From: Perca fluviatilis
Taxonomy: Eukaryota > Chordata > Actinopteri > Perciformes > Percidae
Assembly: GCF_010015445.1 (NCBI RefSeq)
Contig: NC_053120.1
Location: 1,465,278 to 1,529,277, forward strand
Direction of reading: 5' to 3'
Length of the DNA: 64,000 bases
In this document: positions 21,105 to 32,554 of the stretch, one piece after another
How the letters are laid out: each line of letters starts with the position of its first letter
Numbering within the stretch: the first letter of the stretch is position 1
Position numbers and translations under genes: made by a program
The notes under the pieces: generated by a model
What the model saw: only the letters and a program-made list of their open reading frames with translations
Databases searched by the model: none
Told to the model about the DNA's origin: nothing

Positions 21105-21357
21105 GATTTATTTTATATTAGGACAATGCACATTAATCAACATTTCTGTAAATGCGCCAGTGTTAGCCAGTCGGCTAATTTTCAACTGTAGTCCTAGTTG
21201 CATGCATGTCTTTATGGTGGGAAGAAACTGGAGCAAACCCACGCAAAGCGGGGAGAACTATGCAAACTCCACACAGGGCTGGGACAAACCTGGGTTCGAA
21301 CCGAGAACCTTCTTGCTGTGAGGCAGAAGTGCTAACCATTGAGCCACCGTGTTGCCA
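21105..21357 (-). mobile_element. tRNA-derived SINE-like element
   Basis: On the minus strand the sequence begins GGCAACACGGTGGCTCAATG. It contains an A-box match (TGGCTCAATGG, 21336-21346) and a perfect B-box (GGTTCGAACCC, 21292-21302) about 33 bp apart. A GTGTGGAGTTTGCATAGTTC body follows. This is a pol III promoter layout; the arrangement is a widespread teleost repeat to my knowledge. Confidence 0.7.
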
Positions 21358-21544
21358 CGCGACGTATTCAGGTCACATTATCATATTTTATCAAATTATA
21401 TTGATAGCTTTTATGAGGCTATGAGGACAAAGCACATTTCAATGCATTGTATATGTACTTTGTCCTTATAAATACACATTAAAATACAGTTACATACCAT
21501 GGAGGCTGATGTGTTGTCATACACACATTATTCAGAGAGGAGGG

Positions 21545-21680
21545 GGTGTGTTTAGCTGTGTCTGTGTGTGTGTGTGTGTTTTGTTGTGTGTGTGTGTGTG
21601 TGTGTATGTGTGTGTGTGTGTTGTTTTTTGTGTGAGTGGGTGGGTGTGTGTGGGTGTGTTGTTTGTGTGTGTGTGTTTTT

Positions 21681-21713
<33 letters not shown>

Positions 21714-21720
21714 CTTGCTA
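21545..21720. repeat. (GT)n microsatellite
   Basis: Interrupted GT array separating the SINE-containing flank from module M1 copy 2. Confidence 0.95.
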
Positions 21721-21721
21721 C

Positions 21722-22765
21722 ACATATTAGATTCTATTACGTATTCAGGTCATTTTATTATATTTTATTCAAATTTTATTGATAGTTTTATGAGATGAGG
21801 ACCAGGGCAAAGCACATTTCATTACATTCTCTCTATTTTTCTTTTGAATGCACATGACAATACACAAGACCTTGAACTTATTATGGTCTGTTTCTGCCTG
21901 TTTAGGTTAGGAATAATTGCTTTAGAGTTTCCTAAATGCTCTCATTAAAGGAGCACTCTAGATTTAGGGGGACTGGGCCCGAGAGAGCACCAACTCCACC
22001 GGAGACGGAGATGCTTCTGCTTGAGACTGCTGCATGTCATGGTGAGTTCTGATTGGCTGTTACTGCGTCTAACATCTACCAACCAGATAGTGTTGTGGGC
22101 GGGACATGAAGTGAGACTCAGTGGTGAGGTAAACGGAGCAGAGAGGGAGAGACTCAGAGCTGTAGCTGAGACAAAGTAGAACACCTTTTATTTCATTAAC
22201 TTTATAACAAAACACAGATACAGATCATCTGCAAACTGCCAAATATGGACAGAGCCTTTCCAGTTGCTGCTCCCACGACGGTGGAAGCTGCTGCCTTCAC
22301 ATATCAGATGTGCTCCCTCCATTTCTGTTTTTATATCTGGGATAAAGACCCATTATAACTCTTTAATCTCTCAATCTGTTCTCATCATGTCTGTGATTCT
22401 GGGTTTGGGAACTGCTGCTTGTTGTTGGTGTTGGGATCTTCTTTTGGGTTTTGATATTTACATTTTAATGTTCTTTTATTCAGCCCTTTGGTCAGATTAA
22501 TGTGTGTTTAAATGTGCTCTAGAAATAAACTTTACTTACTGAAGGTTAACATAAGAAACATTTAACACACGAGAGATATGTTGCTTATAATAATTAATCA
22601 GAAATCACAATCAAAACAGTTGTATTATTTATTAATAATGTTTATTATACAGATGATAGATTATAGATATAGACCAATATATAATAAGTTCATAACGCGA
22701 CAACACTGCAAGATACAACTATTATAAATGCACAATTCATATTCCTTAGTATATAATATACAACA
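21722..22765. repeat. module M1, full copy (receptor copy 2)
   Basis: Complete copy of the downstream module, collinear with 13401-14500. Confidence 0.88.
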
Positions 22766-23027
22766 TCACATAACCTTTTGATTTAAAATAACACATCTGG
22801 AACACATTCACACACACACATAAACACACACACACACAAAATGATTTGTAACAAAACTTCGTAGATAATAATAGTAATAAACAGTAATGTTAAGAAGTGA
22901 ATTCCCAACAACGTCCCCAACCCCTCACCCCCATAATCACATCCAATAACCCATACACAACAACATTAAGAAAATATCAACTAACTCAATATATATACAA
23001 TAATAAATATATATATATATATTTATT

Positions 23028-23089
<62 letters not shown>

Positions 23090-23508
23090 ACTTACTAATA
23101 CAGACGATAAGGGAACATTTGCACCCTGGTTCACTTCTAACATGTTAGTTATGTTACACTATTAAACCAATGTCCCCTAAATTGAGCAGCCCCACCCTCT
23201 CCTATAATAACAAGCATCCACAACAACATCAAGAAAAGATCAACTAACTCAACATATATAAAATATTATATCATCTACATATATACACAACATACTAATA
23301 CAGAGGATAATGGAACATCTGCTCCATTTCAGGATCAAAGGTTCACTTTTAACATTCAAAAATTTTTTATATTATTATAATAATAATCATTGGGTATTAT
23401 GTCTTATTTCCCCATAATTTCTGTTTGTTGTTTCTGTAATCTCTCTCTCTGTCTTTTGTGTTCTAGTTTAAATGTTTTCTCTGCATGAATGTGTCCCATC
23501 CCTTGTTT
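22766..23508. repeat. AT-rich 3' flank with (TA)n
   Basis: Contains (TA)n at about 22998-23088 and twice carries CAACA(A)CAT(C)AAGAAAA..ATCAACTAACTCAA, indicating a local duplication. The same place in the 39-kb and 55-kb copies has (TA)n of different length. Confidence 0.85.
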
Positions 23509-23646
23509 TAAAGCCAGTGTATACCAGGCTGTATTAAAGCCAGTGTATACCAGGCTGTATTAAAGCCAGTGTATACCAGGCTGTATTAAAGCCAGTGTAT
23601 ACCAGGCTGTATTAAAGCCAGTGTATACCAGGCTGTATTAAAGCCA
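23509..23646. repeat. 26-bp minisatellite, 5 units (receptor copy 2)
   Basis: Five near-identical units of the same 26-bp sequence found after receptor copy 1, ending about 25 bp from the receptor stop codon. Confidence 0.96.
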
Positions 23647-23671
23647 ATGATGAAATGATCATATATGCATA

Positions 23672-25092
23672 TTAAGTGTGTGTGTGAGCTGAAAGCTGCG
23701 CTCCTCTCCGTGTCCTCAGGTTCACAGCGACTACAGCAGCACAGAGCATCAGCAGCAGGACACTGAGCACTGAGCATCGCACTTTGAAGAAGGTGGAGTA
23801 AATCCCAAAGGGCTCAAAGTACACTAACACAGTTCTGACTGTTGGCCTTAACTGATCATCATCTAGGTCATAAACTGCACACCAGTACTCTCCCGCGTCT
23901 TCCACTGAGATATTAGAGATAACCAGGCTCCCATTGTTATTGTACCTGCTCACTCTGCTCATTATCTGATCAGGCGTACACTAAAGATTCTTCCCTCTGT
24001 TCGGTTGTGACTTGATAAACCAAAAATGCTCCTTAGCCTTTCTCCAATCTGTGCATCTGAGAGTGACTTCTTCTCCCTCTGAGAAAAGCTCTACAGCAGG
24101 GGGGCCAAATTTGGGGCACACCACCAGATTATAAATTTGCCATCTCATGGAGACTTTACAGGAGTACCGACCTGAGTGATTTAACATTAGGGATGAAAAC
24201 ACCAGCGAGTAGTTTTGGTCTACTGAAGGAACAGTCTGGTTTTGTAGTCCTAGGTCAGTGTTGGAGTGTGTTTTGATATTAAACTTCCTCCGAACGGGGC
24301 TGTTCATCAGTGGAGTCAGCGATAGAGCACGGCAACACAGCAGTCTCTCCAACTGAGCAGTAGATTATCTCAACCTGTTGTCTCAACCCTACAGTGTAAC
24401 TGCTAACACACTGCTGTTGGTCCATCATCAGCAATCTGTACATCTGTAACATCTGTAGCTGTGAGGTTGGAAACACGAAGAGTTGATGTATTTGTCACTG
24501 CTTGGTATCTTCCTCTAACATTGTCCATCACTGATGTCGTATTGTCCCAAAAACTCTGCTCCATGTTTCTTGCTCATATCTAGAGTCCCGTTTTGAGCCA
24601 CTGGATATCCACAATATGAGGTGGTCTCCAAACTCTCAGGTCCACTGTTTCTCCAAGTCTCGCTGTGATAAGACCGCCCCAACCCCTTTGACCAACAAAC
24701 AGTAATAGTGAAGTTGTTGTCATACGGCCAACGTTGCCCTCAGTCCAACACTCCTCGCTACCGGCCGGAGTCTGAATGGGTCAGGTTGAGGATGGTGTAA
24801 GAAGAAGTCTTCACCGTGCTGACAAATTTCAATTCTTCAGGTACTGAGGGTTGTTGGACCAGAGGTCAGGTTAGCCCGACCCAAGGTCAATGTAGTTGGA
24901 CCAGAGGTCAGGGTGCTCCACAGGACAAGCTTTTTCTTCACCAACAGTTCTGGAGATCAGGCAGGAGTTGGTGTTGTTGGGGAGGATGAAGGTGTAAGAT
25001 CCTCCTTTCTCTCTGATGATGATCAGTTCTTGAGCATGGATGTTGTTGATGAGAGCAAACAGCAGGAAGGAGAGCTCTGTGACTGCAGCCAT
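23672..25092 (-). CDS. multi-Ig type I membrane receptor-like gene, copy 2 (frame disrupted)
   Basis: Best-preserved C-terminal half of the family. From the ATG at 25092: leader [20 protein letters not shown]; Ig domain 1 starting [15 protein letters not shown], with a frame break near 24920; Ig domain 2 damaged; a linking stretch QQCVSSYTV into Ig domain 3 (VGETAVLPC ... [11 protein letters not shown]) without a splice site; Ig domain 4 ([15 protein letters not shown] ... [14 protein letters not shown]); transmembrane [20 protein letters not shown]; tail [14 protein letters not shown] and a TAA at 23672. A local duplication of GTTGGACCAGAGGTCAG at about 24857-24913 adds bases inside domain 1. 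With no signalling motif, a soluble-ligand, adaptor-paired or decoy role is possible but unsupported. Four Ig domains, TM and short tail on one exon is the strongest structural statement. Confidence 0.72.
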
Positions 25093-25225
25093 TCTGCTCC
25101 GAGGTCGACAAACACTGACACCACTCAGCTCATATACGCTCCACACCAACCCTCATCAGCAGCTTCTCTCTGTCTTTTTTAACAAACATGACATCTTTAT
25201 CTCTTCATCAGTGGAAACTTTGCAG
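25093..25225 (-). promoter_or_regulatory. receptor promoter-like block, copy 2
   Basis: Same conserved block as at 16140-16275. The TATA-like GTATATGA is at 25130-25137, 38 bp from the ATG. Confidence 0.4.
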
Positions 25226-25239
25226 AGATAAGAGAGATG

Positions 25240-25335
25240 TATATAGGTGTCTTTGTAGTGTGTCTTGTGTATGTGTGACTATGTGTGTGTGTGTGTGTGT
25301 CTGTGTCTGTGTGTGTGTAGTATCTGTGTGTGTTT
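25240..25335. repeat. short GT tract
   Basis: GT-rich stretch between receptor copy 2 upstream sequence and the LINE 3' end. Confidence 0.85.
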
Positions 25336-25337
25336 AT

Positions 25338-26484
25338 TTTTTTTATTAACCTTTATTTAACCAGGTAAGCCATTGAGAACAGGTTCTCATTTGCAACGGC
25401 GACCTGGAAAGCAGCTAAGCGTAACGACAACATACAGTTTTCAATACATTTCATTCAAACAATACAAGAATACAGTAGGCTACAACAATACAAACAATTC
25501 TTAAGTAGTATTACAAAGCTGGTGCAAAGTGAGTGGGTATAAGTTAGTCGATGGATATGTGACAGTGACATGGTAATATCACAATATAAATATGAATAAA
25601 CAGTCTATATAAATGTTGATATGTAGTAAATAGTCAAAATACAGTTAGTGCAGGTTTTGGTCTAGTTATTGATGTAGATCAGTAGATGTACAAGAATTGT
25701 ATGACAACAAAGGTGGAAGAATAACATTTGGGCAGCCAGGGCAGATGCCAGCAAAAGAGCGTAACAGATATGCATATGATAGCAGTGCAGGTGAAGATGT
25801 GCATCTGTGCAACTATGCAATGGTGCATGGCAGAGATAATGGAATAAGAGTGTGCAGAACAGTGCATGAATGATGGAGAACAGTTAGCACATACAGGGAT
25901 TTGACAGGAGCTCAGACAGACGTATCTTTAAAGGCAGTTAGTGGGATAAGGGTTTTGAGTTTCAGGGTTTTCAGGGTCAGAAAACATATGGCACTATGGT
26001 AGACAACATCCAGTTTTTCAGGAGAGGTTTGAGGCAGTTCTGAAAATGACATCACTGAAATCGGAGATGGGTAAAATTGTCACCAAAGCGAATTTGGCAG
26101 CATGGGTGAAGGAGGTCCTGTGCGGACTAGTAAACCAATCCTGGACTTAACTTTAGATTGAAGTTGTGTATGTGTTGCTGGAAGGAGAGGGGAACTGTTT
26201 AACCAGAAACCTAAGTACCTACTGGGGTGATCCAGGGGCTATATGCACCTTTGGTTCTGAAATTCTTAAATGGGACATGCTTATTTAGGACAGACAGGAA
26301 ATCAGTTTTGAATTTACATCCAGGCATCCTCCACTATCGGAATGAGGTTAAGGATCTCCCAGGCGATCAGGTTCAGGTTGATCAGAAAGGCTTGTTCACA
26401 GGAGTATTTTTAGACATCGCCTGACAGAGATAAGTTGTGGACATTTTGACCCTGACCCATTACGGATGCATGCAACCATCCTGA
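25338..26484 (-). mobile_element. L2/CR1-like LINE, 3' part (unit 2)
   Basis: Minus-strand LINE 3' region starting at CCTTTATTTAACCAGGTAAG and GAACAGGTTCTCATTTGC, a layout abundant in fish genomes. It shares long blocks with 42945-43500 plus 44031-45430 and with 58115-58806 (for example CATGGGTGAAGGAGGTCCTG). Most of the RT domain seen in the 43-45 kb copy is missing. The EN end of the element resumes at 27225. Confidence 0.75.
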
Positions 26485-26488
26485 TTAA

Positions 26489-27213
26489 AGTGCCCATATT
26501 ATGAAAAAATCACTTTTTCTGGGTGGTTGTGTTCTTTTGTGTCTCTGGTGCTTCCACACACATACAAACTTTGAAAAAAATCCATCCATGCTGTTTTGAG
26601 TGAGATCCGGTTTCTGAATGTGTCCTGCTTTCAGTCTCCTGGTGAGCTGTTCAAAATCGGCCGGACTGTGACGTCACAGTCCGAAATGAGCTGTTGCTAA
26701 CCACAACCGTTACGTCTCGTTAGCATGACGTTAACCGTTAGCATAGCGCAGCTACCGTTAGTATTAGCATGCTAACGCTAGCATGCTACGTCGTTCTCAC
26801 GCAAAGCACTGCAACAACACACACAAGTTCACCATAATCTACAAAGAACTACTTCCATGTGGCCTCATTTACGAAGAAGTCTCCCAGCTGATCCTGCCTT
26901 GTAACTGACCAAAGTTGGAGAAACAGGCTTTCTTTACTGTCTCTAGAGTTAGCTAGCTGACATGATCTACATTTGAACTACTTGAGCGTAAAGCGAGTGC
27001 AATAAAAGATAAAGGTACAGAAAGAAGATGAAAAGAGGCCTCACCTGTAGCTAAAACAGAAACCAGGTGAAAAGAGGATCTGCAGCAGTTGAGAGAGCTG
27101 TGCAGTACAACAACAACATATGGTGTTTTTTGGATAATTAAACCATGTAAACCTATTCTGGTACAACCTTAAAATACAGTTATGAACCTGAAAAAGAGCA
27201 ATAATATGTGGCT
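26489..27213. mobile_element. TTAA-flanked MITE in LINE
   Basis: TTAA at 26485-26488 and 27214-27217 bracket a 725-bp element whose ends are inverted: AGTGCCCATATTATG on the left, and the reverse complement of the right end begins AGCCACATATTATTG. TTAA target duplications are typical of piggyBac and Kolobok superfamilies. The centre has GCTAGC/GTTAGC-rich text. Non-coding. Confidence 0.75.
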
Positions 27214-27224
27214 TTAAAGACAGC

Positions 27225-27996
27225 TATTGTATTTAGAGGGCAGGTTGGTCAGGACAATATCTATGAGGGTGCCCTTGTTTACTGATTTGAGGTTGTATCT
27301 CGTAGGTTAATTTATAATTTGTATGAGGTTGAGAGCGGCGCTTTAGCAAGTAAGTGGCAGGGTGGTTGAGCATATCCAGGTTTAAATCTCCTAACAGTAA
27401 AAAATCTGCAGTTAGATGGGGGGGAACGATTAGTTCCCGGCAATGGTGTCCAGGGCACTGCTTTGGGGCTGACGGGGGTCTGTAACAGGCAGCAACAGTT
27501 ATAGCCTTATTTCTAGGGTACAGACCTGGATTGGATGACTGAGCTCTGTAAGCCTCTGTATACGTACGCAACACCTCCCCTTTAGCAATTCTATCTTGAA
27601 GGAAAATGTTATAGTTGGGGATTGTTATTTCTGCATTATTGGTGGATTTCCTAAGCCAGGATTGAGACAGCTAGAATATCAGGGTTGGCATTAGGGCCTA
27701 GATTGGCTCTGTGTCTCACAAGGAGCAGAGCTTAGCTTAGGCCTGGCTAAATAGATGAACAAGATACCATGGGAGTTGATGTCCTGTGGCAGATGGGCTG
27801 TGGTCTTCTCGTGTTTTAATGGAAACGGTAGTCCAGAGAATAAAACCAGCGTAAACAACGCAACGCTGTCCGGGATGAATGGTTGTTATCCGCCTTGTTA
27901 GGGCCTGGGGGAGGTGACTGCTAACAACAGCTAGTTAGCTAGCGCTAGCTAGATAGCCAGCTGGGGGTCAGAGGTAGCTTTGAGAATGCGCCCTGC
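27225..27996 (-). pseudogene. LINE endonuclease-domain fragment (unit 2)
   Basis: The minus frame near 27233-27575 contains YRPPSAPKQ and LLLGDLNLDML. The YRPP and GDxN motifs are characteristic of the apurinic-type endonuclease of LINEs. With the 3' part at 25338-26484 it forms an internally deleted LINE. Sequence up to 27996 is LINE 5' region, and related text (GTCCAGAGAAT ... CAGCTAGTTAGCTAG) reappears at 31195-31300 on the far side of the nested transposon. Confidence 0.65.
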
Positions 27997-30900
27997 ATGG
28001 CGTTATTTTTAATCAAAAGTTATAAGCGTTTGTAAGATGCGCTCACGAACGCACATTATGTTATTTCACACGCGCAGAAATTAACCTTCAAGCTGGCATT
28101 GATAAAAGTACGCGCACAAATTCAACAAACCGAGAGGTGTAGAGGTAGCTGGCGAGCGGCTTCGGCATACTCTTACTCGCTTGTACGACAGTGGAATCCT
28201 GCTCGCGAGCGGGCTTCCCCGCTGGAGTGCTGTTTTGCTCGCGCCGAGTGATTTGCTCGCGGTTTTCGCTTGCGATCTGTTTCTGCCCTCGAGTGTACAT
28301 GACTTTTGACAATTTGGGGCGGAAACCAAGGAGGGCACTGACCCTCTTATGATTGGTCACTTTCACACGGGACATCCTTGATTGACAGCTCTCATTACAG
28401 GAAGCACGGAGTCAAAGTATCTGACGGAGTTCAGTCATTCAGTTAACACTGCACAGTATGGCGGGCGACACCTGAAGATGTGGGCGTAAGGTGTAAGTGA
28501 TATATTGATGATATGATGGGGGCTGTGTTTGACAGTGTTATAGCAATTTAATCTGAAATTTGTTTGGAACATGTAAGTAGCTGACATAAGCTAATCAACC
28601 TTAACTACTAGTTTTCAGCTAGCGAGCTAGCAAACTCATCAGGGGCTAACGTTAAGTTTTTATCTATTTTATTTCTTTATTTCTTTATTTTTTATTTTTT
28701 CACCTTGTTAAGATCAGATATGTGAATATTGATTCAATTTCGTATACTGTGTTAAAATTGTAATTTGACAAAATGTTAATACATTTTGTGAAAAAAAAAG
28801 AAAAAAGTTAGGTGTCTCTCAGCAAACTAGCGTTTTAGTCAGTGCTGCATGTTTAAAACAAAAAGTGTAAAGTATGGCCAGTGGTTCCCAAACTTTTCAT
28901 GGCAAGTGTTTTCGTTGAACTAGTGACCATGTATGTTACTATAACATACCGCTTTCAAGAACGCCTCTTGACTTGGACTTCTTACAGTTTGCTTGTCGGC
29001 AGGAGCCTGTACCTCTGGGAAGCACTGTCAAGGCATGTAAATGTCCCCAGATATTGTACAGGCCTTAAGAGATTTCCCCATCTGGTCATGGACCACATTG
29101 AAAATGCTGAAGTTACCAGCAGTACTGCTGAAACTGTAGCTGGAGAGATGGGGCCCCAGGTACAATTTAGAGAAGGAGAGACTTGTTGAGCTTTTGGAGA
29201 TAAATCTGTCTGTGGACTGCATCGCAAAGTTACTGTGCGGTTTCAGCCGTACAGTCAACAGCCGGATGAGGGAGTTTGGTCTCCTGCCAGACAGAACTAC
29301 AGCAATGCTACTGACCATGAGCTTGATAATGCAGTCCAACGCATTAAAAATGAAATGCCCACAGCAGGCTATAGGATGGTCAAAGGGAGGCTAAAGTCCA
29401 TGGGAATCCACGTCCAGTGGAGGAGAGTTACTGCATCAATGCATCGAAAGGGGAACTCGCTTGGGATTCTTTCTAGACTGACTGGACTGGGCTGCATTGT
29501 GCGAAGAACTTACTCTCCGGGTGCCCCTTCACTGTGGCATGTCGACACTAACCACAAACTTATCAGGTCAGTACTGTACAGTACAGATTATTCATTATTT
29601 ATTTATTTTGTTAAATATAATGATGCAGACACTGATAGATCTCAAAGCATAAGTATGTTGCCATGACATTTCTACAATAAAAATCCAGGTTGAAACTGGT
29701 AATGTAGGTCTTTATTTTGTTCCCATCAGGTACAACATTGTACTTTTTGGTGCAGTGGACGGCTACTCCAGGAAGGTAAGATTTCATTTCATTGGGTCTT
29801 TTCATGTGTTGGCCTTCTGTGTAAGCAAATTGCTATGTACACCAAATAATTACATGTTGCATTCAGATGGCTGAAATACTACCCTGTTGACGTGGGAGAA
29901 AAAGTTATTATATAGGGTGCCGCATGGTAGTAAGAGTCATTAAGGTGTGTTAAAATATCAGATTCCCTGAGGCATGAAGGGACCAGAGTGTAATCCAATT
30001 GTACATGTAAGATATTGACAAATAGTAAATGTACATTTATGAAAATGTCTCATAACACAGGTGATGTGCTTGAATGCTGCAACAAACAATCGTGGATCAA
30101 CCGTATTCACTGCCTTCCAAAAAGCTACTGAGAGGCATGGAATACCCTCAAGGTAAGTTTTACAGGCTTCAAGGTACAGACACAAACATGATGGATGTTA
30201 TATTTTAAGAAAGAATTTACTGTAAACCCAGGGTTCTCAAGGATTATAATTTTAAATGTTTCCCTCACTACACTCTACTTCCTTATACTCTCCCAGTCAT
30301 AGCCTTACCCTCCACGCTGAACACGTTTATTCTGACACAATGTAGCAATTTATTTCTGTGTATTGTACATCACTGACAGATTTTAACACACTGGTCATCT
30401 GTGTGTGCACTTCAGGGTGAGAGGTGATCAGGGAGTGGAGAATGTCGAAATAGCCCGATATATGTTCACTGTCCGTGGAACTGATCGAGGAAGCTTCCAT
30501 GTCAGGAAAACGTGTCCATAATCAAAGTTTTTTCTTTTTGTATTTTGGATGCTTTTACCAAGCTAATAAAGAGGTCTTTTGTGTGTAAAATCATAACATA
30601 CTAACATTTTATCATGTCCTTGATTGTTAGAATAATAATTTCTAAATCGCAAGGAGATTGAACGTTTTATGGCGGGATGTCAGAACATGTGTGATATCAA
30701 AATATTACAATGCACTCCACAGCCTAGAGATGGATCACCTTCTTGATGTGTCCTCCAGAGGTAAGGGTTTGTCTCATCATATTGTGCTATTTATCATCTA
30801 CTTTCTGTAGTCTTGGTCAGTTAAATGTTTCCTGTGTCTGTGTTCTATTATTATTTGATTTGTGCATGGTTTGTAAGGTTTGTTGTTGTCCTTCATCTTC

Positions 30901-31187
30901 TGTTGTTGATTTTATTTAATCCTAGTAACCATTCCATACAGGAGGTCTTTGTCCCCTGCCAGACCGTTATTGTAAATAAGTAACTGTTCTTAAAAACTTG
31001 CCTGGTATAATAATAATCATGACTTGAGGTTGAAAACAAGGAAGGCGCAAGCGCGCCCTTATAATTGGTCAATTTCAACACAATTGGATTGGTTAACAGA
31101 TGTCTGGAGCACTAAATAACATAAATAACATAATGTGCTCGTGGAGCATCTTACACGCCCTAACTTTTGACTAAAAAATAACGCCAT
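27997..31187 (+). mobile_element. IS3EU-like DNA transposon with terminal inverted repeats, nested in LINE
   Basis: Termini ATGGCGTTATTTTTAATC (27997 on) and, inverted, ATGGCGTTATTTTTTAGTC (ending 31187) begin inverted repeats of roughly 75 bp that include GCATCTTAC and AACATAATGTG blocks. The interior carries an intron-containing integrase-type transposase on the + strand. LINE-like sequence lies on both sides, so it appears inserted into the LINE. No target duplication was recognised. The IS3EU assignment rests on transposase pattern, not on a search. Confidence 0.65.
28950..30760 (+). pseudogene. IS3EU-like integrase-core transposase, spliced, frame damaged
   Basis: DDE/rve-type transposase in at least five exons. 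Exon 1 (about 29095-29566) has an HTH-like LLEINLSVDCIAKLL ... REFGL and then GYRMVKGRLKSMGI and LWHVDTNHKLI, the first catalytic Asp. Exon 2 (29730-29775) reads YNIVLFGAVDGYSRK. Exon 3 (30061-30152) reads NNRGSTVFTAFQKATERHG. Exon 4 (30416-about 30515) reads [16 protein letters not shown], the second Asp, then SGKRVHNQ after a one-base shift. Exon 5 (about 30655-30760) has IER, the predicted catalytic Glu, and YYNALHSLEMDHLLDVSS. GT/AG junctions at 29567/29729, 29776/30060 and 30153/30415 keep phase. Frame breaks lie near 29160, 29285, 30500 and 30670. The usual C-terminal segment was not found. Confidence 0.75.
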
Positions 31188-31748
31188 AGTGACCAAAGTC
31201 CAGAGAATGAGTCCAGTAATACAGCAAACGGTGTTGAAGTTATCCGTCCCATTTGGGCTTGAAGACGATAAACAGCAGCTAGTTAGCTAGATGGCTAGAC
31301 AGATGGTGGTCGGTAGAGATCCGATCTTCTTGCGCGGCGGCGGGGTGACTAAATGAAAAAGAAGAAGGAAAAAAAAAAAAAGAGGTTTTTTGGGGACGGG
31401 GATGCGGGGAAAAGGGAGAGAGAAAAAAAAAAAAAAGAAAGAAAAGGAAGGGGAAAGAAAAAGAAAAAAAAGAAATTTGTACAGGTGGGGGGGGGGAGGA
31501 AGGGGGGGGGTGGGGAGGGGGGGTTTTTTTTGTTGGTGGTTTTTTTTTTTTGTTTTGGTGGGGGGGAAAGATTACCAAAAGTCACAAAAATAGTAAATCA
31601 CTTCCTCGAGTACAACGGACGTTGCAGTAAGGCAGCGCACTTTACCGGATGGAAGTTTGCACAAAACTCACAAAATACAATATTTACAAATATTTACACA
31701 GGACAGAAGACAAGACACGTCGGTGCGGTTACACCATCTTGGAGATAT
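31188..31748 (-). mobile_element. LINE 5' region with anomalous low-complexity insert
   Basis: LINE 5' sequence (31188-31340 and 31575-31748, ending at GTTACACCATCTTGG) surrounds a low-complexity tract at 31345-31575. No coding potential. Confidence 0.5.
31345..31575. repeat. polypurine then G/T homopolymer-rich tract
   Basis: Almost pure A/G from 31353 to about 31475, then G-runs of up to 9 and T-runs of up to 12. The composition is unlike anything else in the window and may be a sequencing or consensus artefact. Confidence 0.85.
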
Positions 31749-31749
31749 C

Positions 31750-32020
31750 TGTGTGTGTGTGTTGGTCTGTGTGTATGTCTGTCTGTCAGTGTCTCTGTGT
31801 GTGTGTGTGTGTCTGTTTGTGTGTGTGTGTGCGTTGGTCTCTGTGTGTGCCTGTGTGTGTGTCTGTGTGTCGTCTCTGTGTGTGTCTGTGTGTGTGTCTG
31901 TTTGTGTGTGTGTATGTGTGTGTGTCCTTGTGTCTCTGTGTGTGTGTGTCCTTGTGTCTCTGTGTCTGTTTGTGTGTGTATGTGTGTGCGGTCTGTGTGT
32001 GTGTCCGTTTGTGTGTGTTA
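31750..32020. repeat. (GT)n microsatellite
   Basis: Interrupted GT array abutting the LINE 5' end. Confidence 0.96.
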
Positions 32021-32330
32021 GAGTAAACTCATAACTCATTAAAACTATTATTTCCTTCAGTAATTAATATCCAGTATATAGTATCTTTGTGAATGAGTTA
32101 TTATTTTATGTTTGAGACTCCAGTTCACAGAGCATTTGAGAAAAAGACTTGTACTATCTGTAGTCATGTTGTTGTTGTTACTTAGGTTACTCTCTCTGTA
32201 GACGTCCCCGTCGTAGGGTGAGACCTCGGGGAAGGATGTGGCCGTCACGATCGCCATGACAACCCTCATCTGCATCAACATGACTTCTTTATCTCATCAT
32301 CAGAGGAAACTTTGCAGAGATAAGAGACAG
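32020..32330. repeat. upstream module U, copy
   Basis: Same module as 12902-13380, ending at the CTCATCATCAGAGGAAACTT block before a GT tract. Confidence 0.8.
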
Positions 32331-32495
32331 GTGTGTATGTATGGCTGTGTGTGTGTGTGTGTGTGTCTATGTGTGCGCCTGTGTGTGTGTGTTGTATGTG
32401 TGTGTGTGTCTATGTGTGCGTCTGTGTGTGTGTCGTGTATGTGTGTGTGTGTGTTTGTGTGTGTGTCTATGTGTGCGTCTGTGTGTGTGTCTGTG

Positions 32496-32545
<50 letters not shown>

Positions 32546-32554
32546 TGTGACTGT
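32330..32554. repeat. (GT)n microsatellite, target of hAT-like element
   Basis: GT array with a repeating TCTATGTGTGCG block. Its last 8 bases (GTGACTGT) form the left target-site copy of the element starting at 32555. Confidence 0.93.

Noticed and set aside
21292..21346. tRNA gene suggested by A-box and B-box
   Set aside because: No cloverleaf or acceptor pairing is evident, and the sequence continues into a SINE body; a tRNA-derived SINE explains it.
28081..28375. Minus frames of 85-95 codons near the left end of the IS3EU-like element
   Set aside because: They overlap the inverted-repeat and subterminal region, have no domain and are on the strand opposite to the transposase.
31279..31593. 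Pro-rich and Lys-rich frames
   Set aside because: They come from the polypurine and G/T homopolymer tract, which may itself be an artefact.
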